A stretch of 64,000 nt of DNA from Microbacterium aerolatum. Its GTDB lineage: Bacteria > Actinomycetota > Actinomycetes > Actinomycetales > Microbacteriaceae. The notes under the pieces were generated by a model. It saw only the letters and a list, made by a program, of their open reading frames with translations. It searched no databases and was not told where the DNA came from. The stretch is from NCBI RefSeq assembly GCF_007988825.1, contig NZ_BJUW01000013.1, forward strand, positions 20,358 through 84,357. Direction: 5' to 3'. Shown in pieces: positions 8,170-16,878 of the stretch; within the stretch, counting starts at the first letter, position 1; each line of letters starts with the position of its first letter. Position numbers and translations under genes: made by a program.

Positions 8170-9657
8170 TCAGGCGGGAACAGGTTCGGCCGCGGAAGCG
8201 GGTTCGTGATCGTCGGACAGGCGCCCCTGCGGCATCAGCAGTGCGGCGACGAACCCGACGACGTAGACGGCAGCGAGCGCGAAGAACACCGGTGCGAAGA
8301 CGTCACGGTAGATACCGGCCACCAGATCCTGCGCCGCCAGGTTCAACCCATGCACCATCTGCGGTGTGAGCGAGGCGGCATCGAGGCCGACCGGGAGCAG
8401 CGCGGCCACCCCGACGCCGACGACGCCGCCGATGATCGCTGTGGTCACCGTGGCGCCGATCTGGCGCACGAGGTTCGTCGTCGCGGTGATCGAACCCGTC
8501 TCGCCGCGCGGCACCGCGCTCTGGACCACCGTGATGATGAGGCTCATGAACGCACCCGTTCCGATGCCGACGACGAACATGACGAGCATCGGCACCCACA
8601 GGGGAAGACCGACAGGCAGCAGCGCCATCACGAACAGACCTCCTGCGCCCAGTGCCGTTCCTGCGATCGGGAACGCGCGGTAGTGACCGGTCCGGCTGGC
8701 GATGAATCCGGAGGTCAGGTTGCTGACGAGCATGCCGAAGACCGTCGCGATCGGAACGAGGCCCGATACGGTCGCGCTGGTGCGGTAGGCCATCTGGAAG
8801 TAGGTGGGCAGGTACGCCGTGATGGAGAACATCCCGACGCCGATGATCGCCGACAGCGCGATCGCCGCGCCGACGGTGCGGTTGCGGAGCAGACGGAACG
8901 GCACGATCGGCTCCGGCGCCCTGAGCTCGGCGAGGACGAAGGCGGCGAAGGCCGCCGCGGCGAGCGCCGTCGCGAGGGAGGCGCTGAGGAGGAGCTCCGG
9001 ATCCGGGTACCACGAGACGGCGAGAACGAGCGCGACGAGGGCGATCGTGAAGGTCACAGCGCCCATGCCGTCGAAGGCGCGGCGCGCACCCGGCTCGATG
9101 TGCGGGATCGCGAAGATCGCGAGAGCCAGCGCCGCGAGGCCGAGTGGCAGGTTCACCCAGAAGACCCACTGCCACCCCCAGAGATCGGTGATGAGCCCGC
9201 CGAGGACAGGTCCGACGAGGATCGCGATCGGGAAGGCGGCGCCGATGATCGCCATGTACTGGGGTCGCTGCCGCGGCGTCGTCACCTGCGCCATGATGGT
9301 CTGCGACATGAGCTGGAGGCCGGCTGAACTCATACCCTGCAGCACGCGGCCGACGATGAGCCAGGACATGGTGGGAGCGAACCCGCAGGCGAGGGATGCT
9401 GCGAGGAACACCACCAGCGACACCAGGAAGATGTTGCGCGGGCCGACGACGTCGCCGAGCTTGCCGAGCACGGGCAGGAGCACGGTGCTGGCGAGCGTGT
9501 AGCCGACCACGACCCAACTCATGTGCTCGAGCGCGCCGAGTTCACCGGCGACAGTGGCGAGGGACGTCGAGACGACGGTGTGATCGAGCGCCCCGAGGAA
9601 CGAGACGGTGAGGAGGGATGCGACGAGCAGTCGAAGCCGCAGTGGAGTCAGTGGCAT
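8170..9657 (-). CDS. MFS transporter, DHA2 (EmrB/QacA) family
   Basis: 495 residues starting at MPLTPLRLRL; 34 further codons are open upstream but lie in the promoter region. The sequence shows about 14 membrane helices, motif A-like GKLGDVVGPRN, and motif C-like GPVLGGLITDLWGWQWVFWVN. Members usually export aromatic or amphipathic compounds by proton antiport. Lying between the ring-degradation operon and the sugar oxidase gene, it probably moves the glycoside, the aglycone or toxic intermediates. Direction is not deducible. An inverted repeat lies about 115 bp upstream. Confidence 0.88.
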   Translation of the reverse strand: MPLTPLRLRLLVASLLTVSFLGALDHTVVSTSLATVAGELGALEHMSWVVVGYTLASTVLLPVLGKLGDVVGPRNIFLVSLVVFLAASLACGFAPTMSWLIVGRVLQGMSSAGLQLMSQTIMAQVTTPRQRPQYMAIIGAAFPIAILVGPVLGGLITDLWGWQWVFWVNLPLGLAALALAIFAIPHIEPGARRAFDGMGAVTFTIALVALVLAVSWYPDPELLLSASLATALAAAAFAAFVLAELRAPEPIVPFRLLRNRTVGAAIALSAIIGVGMFSITAYLPTYFQMAYRTSATVSGLVPIATVFGMLVSNLTSGFIASRTGHYRAFPIAGTALGAGGLFVMALLPVGLPLWVPMLVMFVVGIGTGAFMSLIITVVQSAVPRGETGSITATTNLVRQIGATVTTAIIGGVVGVGVAALLPVGLDAASLTPQMVHGLNLAAQDLVAGIYRDVFAPVFFALAAVYVVGFVAALLMPQGRLSDDHEPASAAEPVPA

Positions 9658-9771
9658 GGCGAGTAACCCGAGAGATCGGGCAGTCGACGCGACCTTGTGT
9701 GCCTCTGCGGCATCTTCGCGCAGAGATCGGGCTCCGCGGAACCCCGACGCCGCTTTCATCCTATCCGATCT

Positions 9772-9791
9772 TTAGTTGGTTTTCAACATAA
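9772..9791. promoter_or_regulatory. Imperfect palindrome upstream of the MFS gene
   Basis: TTA-GTTG-GTTTT-CAAC-A-TAA lies between the FAH gene and the MFS gene. The GTTG/CAAC half-sites 5 bp apart resemble MarR-type operators. It also contains the ACATAAG string seen before several other operons of the island. Its position implies separate control of the MFS-oxidase pair. Confidence 0.45.
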
Positions 9792-9792
9792 G

Positions 9793-10758
9793 TCAGCTGC
9801 GGTGTCGCTGCCGGGAACGCACCCGCGCCGCAGGCACGGTCGGCGCCGTCACCGGCTCGCCGACGATCCCGCGAAGCTCACCGATGCCCTCGACGAACAT
9901 CCGCACTTCGTCACCGGTCTTCAGCGGCGGCGGCGTCAGCTCACCGCGGCGCCCCCACAGCTCGCCGAGGCATCCGCCGTTGCCCACCGTGCCGCTTCCG
10001 AGCACATCTCCCGGGACGACCTTCGAGTTGCGCGAGGCGTATGCGATGAGTTCGCTGAACGGCCATCCCATGTTCGAGACGAGGTCCTCGCCGATCAACT
10101 CGTCGTTGACGTGCACCTCTGCCCGCACGGCGAGGAAGCCGTCGGCGTCGAGGTACGACGCCATCTCGTCGGCCGTCACGATCCAGGGACCGAGTGTCGT
10201 GGCGAAGTCCTTGCCCTTCGCGGGTCCGAGGCGCACCTTCATCTCGCGGGACTGCAGGTCGCGCGCAGACCAGTCGTTCATGATCGTGTATCCGAAGATG
10301 ACGGATGCCGCGGCATCCGTGTCGAGGTTCTCGCCGCCGGCACCGCCGACGACGACGGCCACCTCGAGTTCGAAGTCCAGCCGCGCGGTCTCGGGAACCC
10401 GAACCGTCTCGCCAGGACCGCGCACGGTATGCGGGTTCGTGAAGTAGAAAGTCGGCGCCTCGTACCATTCCGGCACGACTTCGCTCTTGCCGTCGACGGA
10501 GGCGCTCACGCCCTCGACGTGCTCCTCGAAGGCGACGAAGTCACGGATCGCCGCCGGAGCGAGGGGCGCGAGAAGCATCACCTCGCCCAAGGCCTGCGCG
10601 GCTGCGCGGTCACGTCGCGCGAACAGCGCGTGCGCGGCATCCAGTCCCTGCGCGAGAACGTCGGCGACGCGCAGCGAATCGGGGAAAGGGATCACGACGT
10701 CGCCGTCGACGAATCCCTCCGCCTGGCCGGTGCGGGTGGACCAGCGCGCGATCCTCAT
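9793..10758 (-). CDS. Fumarylacetoacetate hydrolase family protein (1)
   Basis: 321 residues. Metal-binding acids of the FAH fold are visible in DFELEVAVVV (near 198-207) and the MNDWSARDLQ motif, with the KGKDFATTLGPWIV substrate-pocket stretch. FAH proteins hydrolyse or decarboxylate open-chain diketo acids formed after meta-cleavage of aromatic rings. The gene overlaps the preceding amidohydrolase by ATGA and is the last tightly linked gene of the ring-degradation operon. A second, only loosely similar FAH gene lies at 13922-14887, so the two probably act on successive intermediates. Confidence 0.88.
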   Translation of the reverse strand: MRIARWSTRTGQAEGFVDGDVVIPFPDSLRVADVLAQGLDAAHALFARRDRAAAQALGEVMLLAPLAPAAIRDFVAFEEHVEGVSASVDGKSEVVPEWYEAPTFYFTNPHTVRGPGETVRVPETARLDFELEVAVVVGGAGGENLDTDAAASVIFGYTIMNDWSARDLQSREMKVRLGPAKGKDFATTLGPWIVTADEMASYLDADGFLAVRAEVHVNDELIGEDLVSNMGWPFSELIAYASRNSKVVPGDVLGSGTVGNGGCLGELWGRRGELTPPPLKTGDEVRMFVEGIGELRGIVGEPVTAPTVPAARVRSRQRHRS

Positions 10759-11759
10759 GCCGGCACCTTCGTCGCAAGCAGCGCCTCCGCGTTGCCGGCG
10801 AGGATGCCGTCGGTGATCTCCGCGGAGAGGCCGGCGCCGCGGACGAAGTCGACGGGATCGTCGAGCCCCATGTCGAACGGGAAGTCACTGCCGAGCACGA
10901 CCCGTGATGCGCCGGCGACCTCGACCAGCCGCTGCAGTGCAGACGGATCGTGCACCACGGTGTCGAACCACAGCTTCGACAGATAGGACGACGGCGTATG
11001 CGCGCAGCGGCGCGCCTCCGGGCGCACCTGCCAGGCGCGGTCGGACCGACCGATTGCGAACGGCAGGTATCCCCCGCCATGCGCGACGACGATCTTGAGA
11101 CCAGGATGCCGGTCGAGCACGCCGGCGAAGATGAGGTGCGACAGCGCCACGGCGTTCTCGGTCGGCTGACCGACGGTGTTCGAGAGGTAGAAGCGGTCGA
11201 GCCTCTCGTCGAGACTGCAGCCGAACGGGTGCAGGAACACGATGCAGCCGAGCTGGGCGGCGCGCGCCCAGAAGGGCTCGAGACGCTCGTCGGACAGTTC
11301 GACGTCCCCTGCGAACGACGAGATCTCGACGCCGGCGAGTCCGCGACCGAGGACCGCGTCGTCGAGACATTCGACGACGCGCTCGGGATGCTGGAGCGGC
11401 ACGAGGCCGAGACCGACGAGCCTGTCAGGCACCTCTGCGACGTGCTCTGCGACGAGCCGGTTCGCTTCGTTAGCCGCCCAGACCGCGAGCCCCTCCGGCG
11501 CCCATGGGTAGAAGTGATTGGGCGAAGCGCTGACCCACTGCACGTCGACGCCCTGCGCGTCCATCGCCGCGATCCGTTCGGACACCTGAGTGAGCTTCGG
11601 GATCCGCGCGCCCACCATGGGTCCGGAGATCGCGAGACTCTCGGCGCCGTTGCGCTTCAGCTCGAGGGCCGCGGCCTCCTCCACGAGTTCAGGCATTCGC
11701 GCCTCGACACCGGCCTGGAGCGAGGGCAGCAGTACGTGCGCGTGGATGTCGATCGTCAT
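10755..11759 (-). CDS. Amidohydrolase-2 family protein (ACMSD / resorcylate decarboxylase type)
   Basis: 334 residues. The N-terminal metal motif IDIHAHV, a central VVAHGGGYLPF (His ligand) and the C-terminal GSDFPFDMG (Asp ligand) place it in the decarboxylase branch of the amidohydrolase superfamily. Relatives decarboxylate aminocarboxymuconate semialdehyde, gamma-resorcylate or 5-carboxyvanillate, and some hydrolyse ring-fission products. It overlaps both neighbours by 4 nt. In this operon it would remove a carboxylate or cleave a ring-fission product; the exact substrate is unknown. Confidence 0.84.
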   Translation of the reverse strand: MTIDIHAHVLLPSLQAGVEARMPELVEEAAALELKRNGAESLAISGPMVGARIPKLTQVSERIAAMDAQGVDVQWVSASPNHFYPWAPEGLAVWAANEANRLVAEHVAEVPDRLVGLGLVPLQHPERVVECLDDAVLGRGLAGVEISSFAGDVELSDERLEPFWARAAQLGCIVFLHPFGCSLDERLDRFYLSNTVGQPTENAVALSHLIFAGVLDRHPGLKIVVAHGGGYLPFAIGRSDRAWQVRPEARRCAHTPSSYLSKLWFDTVVHDPSALQRLVEVAGASRVVLGSDFPFDMGLDDPVDFVRGAGLSAEITDGILAGNAEALLATKVPA

Positions 11760-12892
11760 GCCGGCTCCGCCATCTTCTGTGCGACGCCGAAGATCAGCCC
11801 GCCGGCGTCGGCATCGCGATCACCGTCGATCTGCCACTGGGCGAGCTGCGACGAGGCGTCGACGACCGTTTTCGCTCGCGGGATCCGGCGGGCGTGGAAT
11901 TCATCCCAGAGGCCCTGATCGACAACGTCCCGGTTCACGAGCAGTTCGGTCAGCACCACGGCGTCCTCGAGACCCTGCGCCGCGCCCTGCGCGATCGTGG
12001 GAGGGCACGAGTGCGCGGCGTCGCCGATGATGACGACCCGGCCGCGGTTCCAAGGTTCCTCGACGAGGTGCCTGGTGAACCAGGTGTAGTTCGCGGGTGC
12101 GCCCTGCTCGAGGTCGGCGCGGATCGAGTTCCACGGGCCGCCGTAGGCGCGGGATTCCTCGAGCATGATGCGCGTGGCATCCTCCGGCGACACGTCGAAG
12201 CGGTCCTGCGCCTTCTCGACGAGGAACGCGTACATGGTGTCGTCACCGGTGGGCGTGTATCCGGCGATGTAGACCGGACCGCCGTAGTACAGCTCGCTGC
12301 TCTCGACCTCGGCCGGCCGCGACACGAAGGTGCGCCAGATGCCCATTCCGTTCGGCTCGGGTTTGGTCTCGATGCCGATGAGATCGCGAACCGCCGAGTT
12401 CAGGCCGTCAGCGCCGATCAGCAGATCGTACGCACCGGCGGAATCGTCATCGACGAACACCTCGACCTCGCCGTTCTCGCGGGCGTCGATGCCGGAGACC
12501 TTCGCACCGAAGCGGATGTTCACTCCTGCGCGCTGCGCGCTGTCGAACATGATCCGCGCCAGCGCCGGGCGCGGCATACCCATCGCGGCCGGGTAGTCCG
12601 GTCCACCCATCTTGACGTCGGGAAGCGCCGCGACGACGGGCGCCTCGGGACCCGGCGCGCGCAGCTTGAGACCCTCGAAGGGGTACCCGGCGGAACGGAC
12701 ATCGTCCCAGATGCCGAGCTGTCCGAACGCGCGCAGGGCATTGCCCTGCAACGAGATGCCGGAGCCGTGCGTGTTGAACTCCGGCTTGGCCTCGAAGACG
12801 TCGACCGTGACGCCGGCCTTCGCGAGCTGGATGGCGGCGGCGAGACCGGCGACGCCGCTGCCGGCGATCGCGACCTTCTGCACTGCGGTCAT
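11756..12892 (-). CDS. FAD-dependent aromatic monooxygenase (PHBH/UbiH type; FdeE-like role)
   Basis: 378 residues. Single-component flavin hydroxylase motifs are all present: GSGVAGLAAAIQLAKAG near the N-terminus, the DG motif GADGLNSAVRDLIG in the middle and GDAAHSCPPTIAQGA (GD motif). The start at 12892 has GGGAGG 8 nt upstream. Such enzymes insert one oxygen ortho or para to a phenol using NAD(P)H. Followed by an extradiol dioxygenase in the same operon, the parallel is FdeE of the naringenin-degrading fde operon, which hydroxylates the flavonoid A ring before cleavage. That match in role is inferred from gene order, not proven homology. Confidence 0.86.
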   Translation of the reverse strand: MTAVQKVAIAGSGVAGLAAAIQLAKAGVTVDVFEAKPEFNTHGSGISLQGNALRAFGQLGIWDDVRSAGYPFEGLKLRAPGPEAPVVAALPDVKMGGPDYPAAMGMPRPALARIMFDSAQRAGVNIRFGAKVSGIDARENGEVEVFVDDDSAGAYDLLIGADGLNSAVRDLIGIETKPEPNGMGIWRTFVSRPAEVESSELYYGGPVYIAGYTPTGDDTMYAFLVEKAQDRFDVSPEDATRIMLEESRAYGGPWNSIRADLEQGAPANYTWFTRHLVEEPWNRGRVVIIGDAAHSCPPTIAQGAAQGLEDAVVLTELLVNRDVVDQGLWDEFHARRIPRAKTVVDASSQLAQWQIDGDRDADAGGLIFGVAQKMAEPA

Positions 12893-12932
12893 TTCAGAAC
12901 CTCCCTGTTCTGGTGGTGTGTGGTTGCGGTTT

Positions 12933-13925
12933 CTAGAGGATGGCGACGGGATTGATCGGCGATCCGACGGCTCCGGTGATCGGCAGTGGCGCGGCCGAGA
13001 GCAGGAAGTCCCAGCTGTCGCGCTGCGCGCATGCCTCGGCGAGTTCGTCGAGGTTCCACATCTCGCCGATCGTCAGTCCGATGTTGGGGATCACGACCTG
13101 ATGCAGCGGCTGGAACGCCGGAACGTCGAACTCGTTCGGACGCACCTCGAATCCCCAGGTGTCCGTCGCGATCGCGGCGATCTCGGTGGAGTGCAGCCAC
13201 CCCGCTGTCGTCAGCGAGAGTCCGGGCGCAGGTCCTCCTGCGTAGTCGTTCCAGCCGTCGCGGCGGGTTCGGGCGTACTGTCCGGTCCGCACGAGGACGA
13301 TGTCCCCGCGACCGATCGTGACGCCGTGCGCTGCGGCGGTCGCCTCCAGATCGGCGACCGTGATCGGGTGTCCGTCGTCGAGTTCACAGGTCTCGGGGCG
13401 CAGATGCCTGCCGACGTCGAGCAGCACGCCACGCGAGACGATGACGGACGCCGCATGTTCGATGCCCGTGACGAGGTCGCCGTCGCTGGTGACCACGTCG
13501 CCGGCACGGCGCCCGTTCCAGGCCATGCCCCTGTCGAAGATGTGGCCCAGACCGTCCCACTGCGTCGAACACTGCAACGGCATCGCGATGACGTCATCCG
13601 CTCCGCCGATGCCGTGCGGGAAGCCCTGATTGCCGCGCTCGGCGTCGGTGCCGGTGTCGGTCATCGTGTGCACCGGGTTGGTGCGACGGCGCCATCCCTT
13701 CTGCGGTCCGTTGGTGTCGAAGGCCTGCGCGAGCGAGATGACGCGGCCGGAGCGCACGAGGGCGGCCGCTTCGAGGCGCTTGGACTCGTCGATGAAGTTG
13801 AGGGTGCCGAGCACGTCGTCGTCCCCCCAGCGACCCCAGTTGCGGAAGGCCTCGGCGCGGGCAGAGACCTCGGAGGCGGGGTCCTGCCGGTCGAGGTCTG
13901 CGGGGTTCGCGCTCGGAACGCTCAT
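12933..13925 (-). CDS. Cyclase-family metal-dependent hydrolase (kynurenine-formamidase-like)
   Basis: 330 residues, ATG overlapping the upstream FAH stop. The long cyclase subfamily is indicated by QWDGLGHIFDRGMAWNG (metal motif region), SRGVLLDVGRHL and GDIVLVRTGQYARTR. The fold hydrolyses amide, ester or C-C bonds in aromatic catabolic intermediates. A similar gene is typical of flavonoid and isoflavonoid degradation operons. Tight linkage with dioxygenase, FAH and monooxygenase genes supports action on a ring-fission product or on an acyl-phenol intermediate. Confidence 0.82.
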   Translation of the reverse strand: MSVPSANPADLDRQDPASEVSARAEAFRNWGRWGDDDVLGTLNFIDESKRLEAAALVRSGRVISLAQAFDTNGPQKGWRRRTNPVHTMTDTGTDAERGNQGFPHGIGGADDVIAMPLQCSTQWDGLGHIFDRGMAWNGRRAGDVVTSDGDLVTGIEHAASVIVSRGVLLDVGRHLRPETCELDDGHPITVADLEATAAAHGVTIGRGDIVLVRTGQYARTRRDGWNDYAGGPAPGLSLTTAGWLHSTEIAAIATDTWGFEVRPNEFDVPAFQPLHQVVIPNIGLTIGEMWNLDELAEACAQRDSWDFLLSAAPLPITGAVGSPINPVAIL

Positions 13926-14887
13926 GAGGCGGCTCCTTCCGCGACGCAGCGCACCACCTGAGTGCCGAGATTGGCGATCGTGCCGGTCATGACGTCGCCG
14001 TCGCGGAGGAATCGCTTCCAGTGCTGCCCGTTTCCGGCCGGGCTCCCCGTCAACAGCAGATCGCCGGGGAGGAGACGCTGCGTCTGAGAGGCGGCCGACA
14101 GCAGCGCGGGGATGTCGAACAGCAGGTCGCTCGTCGAGGCATCCTGCATCACCTCACCGTTGAGCGCGAGCGTGACGTGCGCGTCCTCCGCGTCGACGAA
14201 CTGCGCCGGCACGAGGAACGGCCCCGTCGGCAGGAAGCCGGGGGCGTTCTTGGCGCGATACCAGTCGGTGCCGATCTCCTTCATATCCTTGCGGAAGACG
14301 AGGTCGCGCGTGGTGATGTCGTTGACGATGGTGTACCCGGCGATGTGGCCCCAGGCGTCAGCGCGCGACACCCGGAAGGCCTCGCGGCCGACGACGATCG
14401 CGAGCTCGAGCTCCCAGTCGTGCACCTCGCTGTACGCGGGCAGCTCGAGGGCCGCGTCGTCCCCGACGACGCACGAAGGAAGCCCGATGAAGAAGTAGGG
14501 CTCGCCGTTCGCCTTGCGATCGTCCATCATCTTCGCGGCGAAGGCCCGCGCCTCGTCGGGCGTACGCTCGGCGTTCTGGGTGAGACCAGCGGCGACGAGC
14601 TCGATGACGTGCTCGCGGTAGTTGGCGCCGGTCTGGAGCACCTGCCGCGGCTCGACGGGAGCGGTGAGCGTCACGTCGTCGAGAGAGAGCCAGGTCTCGT
14701 CCGGAACTGCGAGCGCGGCGATGCTATCCCAATCCGGTTTCGCGAGGAACGCGTTCAGGTCGGCGGCTCCGAGGTCAGCCGAGGTCAGCGGCCGCACCCT
14801 GTTCCGGGCGGCGAGACCGAGCTGCGCGCCGTCGGCGTCTCTGTAGCGCACCAGAGCGAACGGCGCCTCTGGGGTGGTGGTCGTCAT
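13922..14887 (-). CDS. Fumarylacetoacetate hydrolase family protein (2)
   Basis: 321 residues from the ATG at 14887, which has GAGAGGATC upstream. The open frame reaches 15031 but its extra part spans an intercistronic hairpin, so the shorter start is chosen. FAH signatures include the metal acids in HDWELELAIVVGREAFR and the VNDITTRDLVF stretch. It is the gene directly after the extradiol dioxygenase and probably acts on the immediate meta-cleavage product, as FAH-type hydrolases do. It differs clearly from the FAH protein at 9793-10758. Confidence 0.87.
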   Translation of the reverse strand: MTTTTPEAPFALVRYRDADGAQLGLAARNRVRPLTSADLGAADLNAFLAKPDWDSIAALAVPDETWLSLDDVTLTAPVEPRQVLQTGANYREHVIELVAAGLTQNAERTPDEARAFAAKMMDDRKANGEPYFFIGLPSCVVGDDAALELPAYSEVHDWELELAIVVGREAFRVSRADAWGHIAGYTIVNDITTRDLVFRKDMKEIGTDWYRAKNAPGFLPTGPFLVPAQFVDAEDAHVTLALNGEVMQDASTSDLLFDIPALLSAASQTQRLLPGDLLLTGSPAGNGQHWKRFLRDGDVMTGTIANLGTQVVRCVAEGAAS

Positions 14888-14923
14888 GGGGTGATCCTCT
14901 CGCTCATCTTCGCGCGTGTGGTC

Positions 14924-14963
14924 TCCCGACGCGGCGGATGAAGGAGCATCCGCCGCGTCGGGA
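14924..14963 (-). promoter_or_regulatory. Perfect 17-bp intercistronic stem-loop
   Basis: TCCCGACGCGGCGGATG and its exact reverse complement flank a 6-nt loop between the dioxygenase and FAH genes. There is no T-tract, so it is not a classical terminator. Its place between two genes of one operon suggests an mRNA stabiliser or processing site that favours the upstream dioxygenase message, or partial termination. Confidence 0.8.
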
Positions 14964-14969
14964 CATCTG

Positions 14970-15989
14970 TCAGCCCTGGCCGTGCTTGGCGTACGGGTTG
15001 AGCAGGGCGTCCCTGATCTCGTCGGGAACACCCTCCTCCGTCGCGCTCGGACCGTCCGCCGGCGGGAACGACTCCGTCATCGACATCGGCATCGCGCCGT
15101 TGCGGTAGAAGTTGTTCGACCCCTGCGACGGCTTCCAGGTGTTCGCCTCCCAATCGGGGACGTAGTTGCGGTAGCCGCCGGTGTTCAACTCGATGCGCAG
15201 CGTCGACGGTTCACGGTAGTAGAGGAACGTCTGCTCGCCGATCCCGTGGATGTTCGGGCCGTACTCGATCGGGATGCCGTTCTCCATGAGGGTGTCAGCT
15301 GCGATGAGGAGCTCCTCGCGGGTGTCGACCCAGAAGGCGTAGTGGTTGACCCGGCCCGCGCGAGTGGAGCCGTCGAGCACGACGCCGAGGTCGTGCGACT
15401 TCTCGTTGGTGGTGAGCACGGAGAAGACCGAGACCGGAGCTTCGTCCAGCACGGTGCGTGCCATGAAGCGGAAACCGAGCACATCGACGTACCACTTGAC
15501 GAACGCATCGACGTCGCTCGTCGCGACGGTGACGTGATCGAGTTGCCGCGGAGCACCGGCGATCTTGGAACGCTTCTCGGGACGATCGGGGTAGATCGAC
15601 GCGGTCTCCCCCGACGACTGGTGCCGCGTGACCTCCCAGTGCAGCGTCATCGAGTGGCCGAAAGGACCGGTGAACCGGTAGGCGCGGCCTATCTGCGGCA
15701 CGTCGGAGAGCCATTCGCCCTCGACCCCGGCGGCCTCGACGCGCTTGGCCGCCTCCTCGAGGGCCTCAGCGCTCGAAGTGCGCCATGCCATCGTCTCGAG
15801 CGCGGGTTCGTCGCCCGGGACGACGACCAGCGAATAGGCGTAGTAGTCGCCCCAGCATCGGAGGTACACAGCGCCGTCGACCCGATCGACGACCGTGAGC
15901 CCGACCTGCTCCTCATAGAACTTCACGGACGCCTCAACATCGGGCGATGTGATCGCGACATACGAGAGGTGGGAGAGTAGCTTGATCAT
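14970..15989 (-). CDS. Extradiol ring-cleavage dioxygenase (catechol 2,3-dioxygenase type; FdeC-like role)
   Basis: 339 residues, ATG at 15989; a longer frame to 16031 lies in the leader. Two vicinal-oxygen-chelate modules occur. The three iron ligands of type I extradiol enzymes can be placed in QLDHVTVATSD (His), VNHYAFWVD (His) and LRIELNTGG (Glu) in the second module. It would split a catechol-like ring next to the two hydroxyls. As first gene of the operon, upstream of the FAH, cyclase and monooxygenase genes, it defines the pathway as meta-cleavage. The substrate may be a hydroxylated flavonoid A ring or a simpler trihydroxy aromatic acid. Confidence 0.9.
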   Translation of the reverse strand: MIKLLSHLSYVAITSPDVEASVKFYEEQVGLTVVDRVDGAVYLRCWGDYYAYSLVVVPGDEPALETMAWRTSSAEALEEAAKRVEAAGVEGEWLSDVPQIGRAYRFTGPFGHSMTLHWEVTRHQSSGETASIYPDRPEKRSKIAGAPRQLDHVTVATSDVDAFVKWYVDVLGFRFMARTVLDEAPVSVFSVLTTNEKSHDLGVVLDGSTRAGRVNHYAFWVDTREELLIAADTLMENGIPIEYGPNIHGIGEQTFLYYREPSTLRIELNTGGYRNYVPDWEANTWKPSQGSNNFYRNGAMPMSMTESFPPADGPSATEEGVPDEIRDALLNPYAKHGQG

Positions 15990-16008
15990 CCTCGATCTTC
16001 CTTTCCGA

Positions 16009-16049
16009 TGGGGCTGTGGGATCTGCCCCACTTCCTACTTTTGTCGGAA
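16009..16049 (-). promoter_or_regulatory. Leader and putative operator of the dioxygenase operon
   Basis: Just upstream of the dioxygenase gene are a small inverted repeat (TGGGGC/GCCCCA, 16009-16030) and the string CTTTTGTCGGAA (16038-16049). The latter matches CTTTTGTCAGAA upstream of the Gfo/Idh gene (17928-17939) at 11 of 12 positions in the same orientation, suggesting one regulator for both operons. The nearby ROK gene is a candidate. Confidence 0.45.
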
Positions 16050-16101
16050 ATCGACCATCAAGGAACCCGATTCTTCCTATGCGGAGGATCAGCGCTGTTT
16101 A

Positions 16102-16878
16102 TCACCGGCGCCCGCCCAAGAGGCCCTCTGCGACGGCGTCGTCGGCGCGGAGCTCAGCAAGATCGGTGACCGGTTGCCCTCCAGCCGACAGGGCATGGAG
16201 AGCCCGGCGCAGCGACAACCGCTCGTGCGTCTCGAATGGACGCGGAGTGCGCAGCACGCCCTCCGCCGTCGTCACCTCGACGGTCATCTGCGCATCCGCC
16301 TCGTCGATGGCCACCTCGATGCGCGTCGCGGCGACGGCCAGCACCCTGATCCATGGCCCCTCGTCGGCGCCTTCGATCGTGGTCGCCGTGAGCGCGCCAG
16401 GTGCACCGTCGTCCGCGCACTGCAGGAGCGCGAGGACGGCCGAGCCGGTGCGGCCTGCTTCCCGCACCTCGCAGGGACCGCCCAGCAGCACGCGGATCCA
16501 GCCCGCGGCGTCGCGGACGGCCTCGGATCGGCGCCCTGCCATCGCCGCGACGTCGACGGCCGCGTAGCTCGGCGACGAGGCGTGAGCGGATGCCGTCTCG
16601 ACGAGATCGGCGCGCAGCATCGGACGATCGACGACGATCGGCCGTCGACCGGCGGCATCGTGCAGTCGGAGGCACTCGTCCGGATCGACGAATCCTGGAT
16701 TCGCGACGATCACGGCCGCAGCGCCGCCCTCGAATGCGCTTCGCGCGCTCTGCGCCCACCGGCGATCGCCAGGCACCACAGTGATGGAGTCCGCGACATT
16801 CGGAACGAGCTTCACGCTCGACGGCAATTCCGCGACCGCGACGCGATACGCGGGAATGCTCGTGCAGACCCCGATCAT
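16102..16878 (-). CDS. Gfo/Idh/MocA-like protein lacking the NAD-binding motif
   Basis: 258 residues. The ATG at 16878 overlaps the stop of the Gfo/Idh gene; the long frame beyond it is a shadow. The C-terminal part reads like a Gfo/Idh C-domain (AAGWIRVLLGGPCEV near 125 and PVTDLAELRADDAVAEGLL at the end). The N-terminal part has no GxGxxG loop and no EKP motif. It may be a non-catalytic partner subunit of the oxidoreductase encoded just upstream, or a degenerate duplicate. Intact reading and tight coupling favour a functional partner. Confidence 0.6.
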   Translation of the reverse strand: MIGVCTSIPAYRVAVAELPSSVKLVPNVADSITVVPGDRRWAQSARSAFEGGAAAVIVANPGFVDPDECLRLHDAAGRRPIVVDRPMLRADLVETASAHASSPSYAAVDVAAMAGRRSEAVRDAAGWIRVLLGGPCEVREAGRTGSAVLALLQCADDGAPGALTATTIEGADEGPWIRVLAVAATRIEVAIDEADAQMTVEVTTAEGVLRTPRPFETHERLSLRRALHALSAGGQPVTDLAELRADDAVAEGLLGGRR

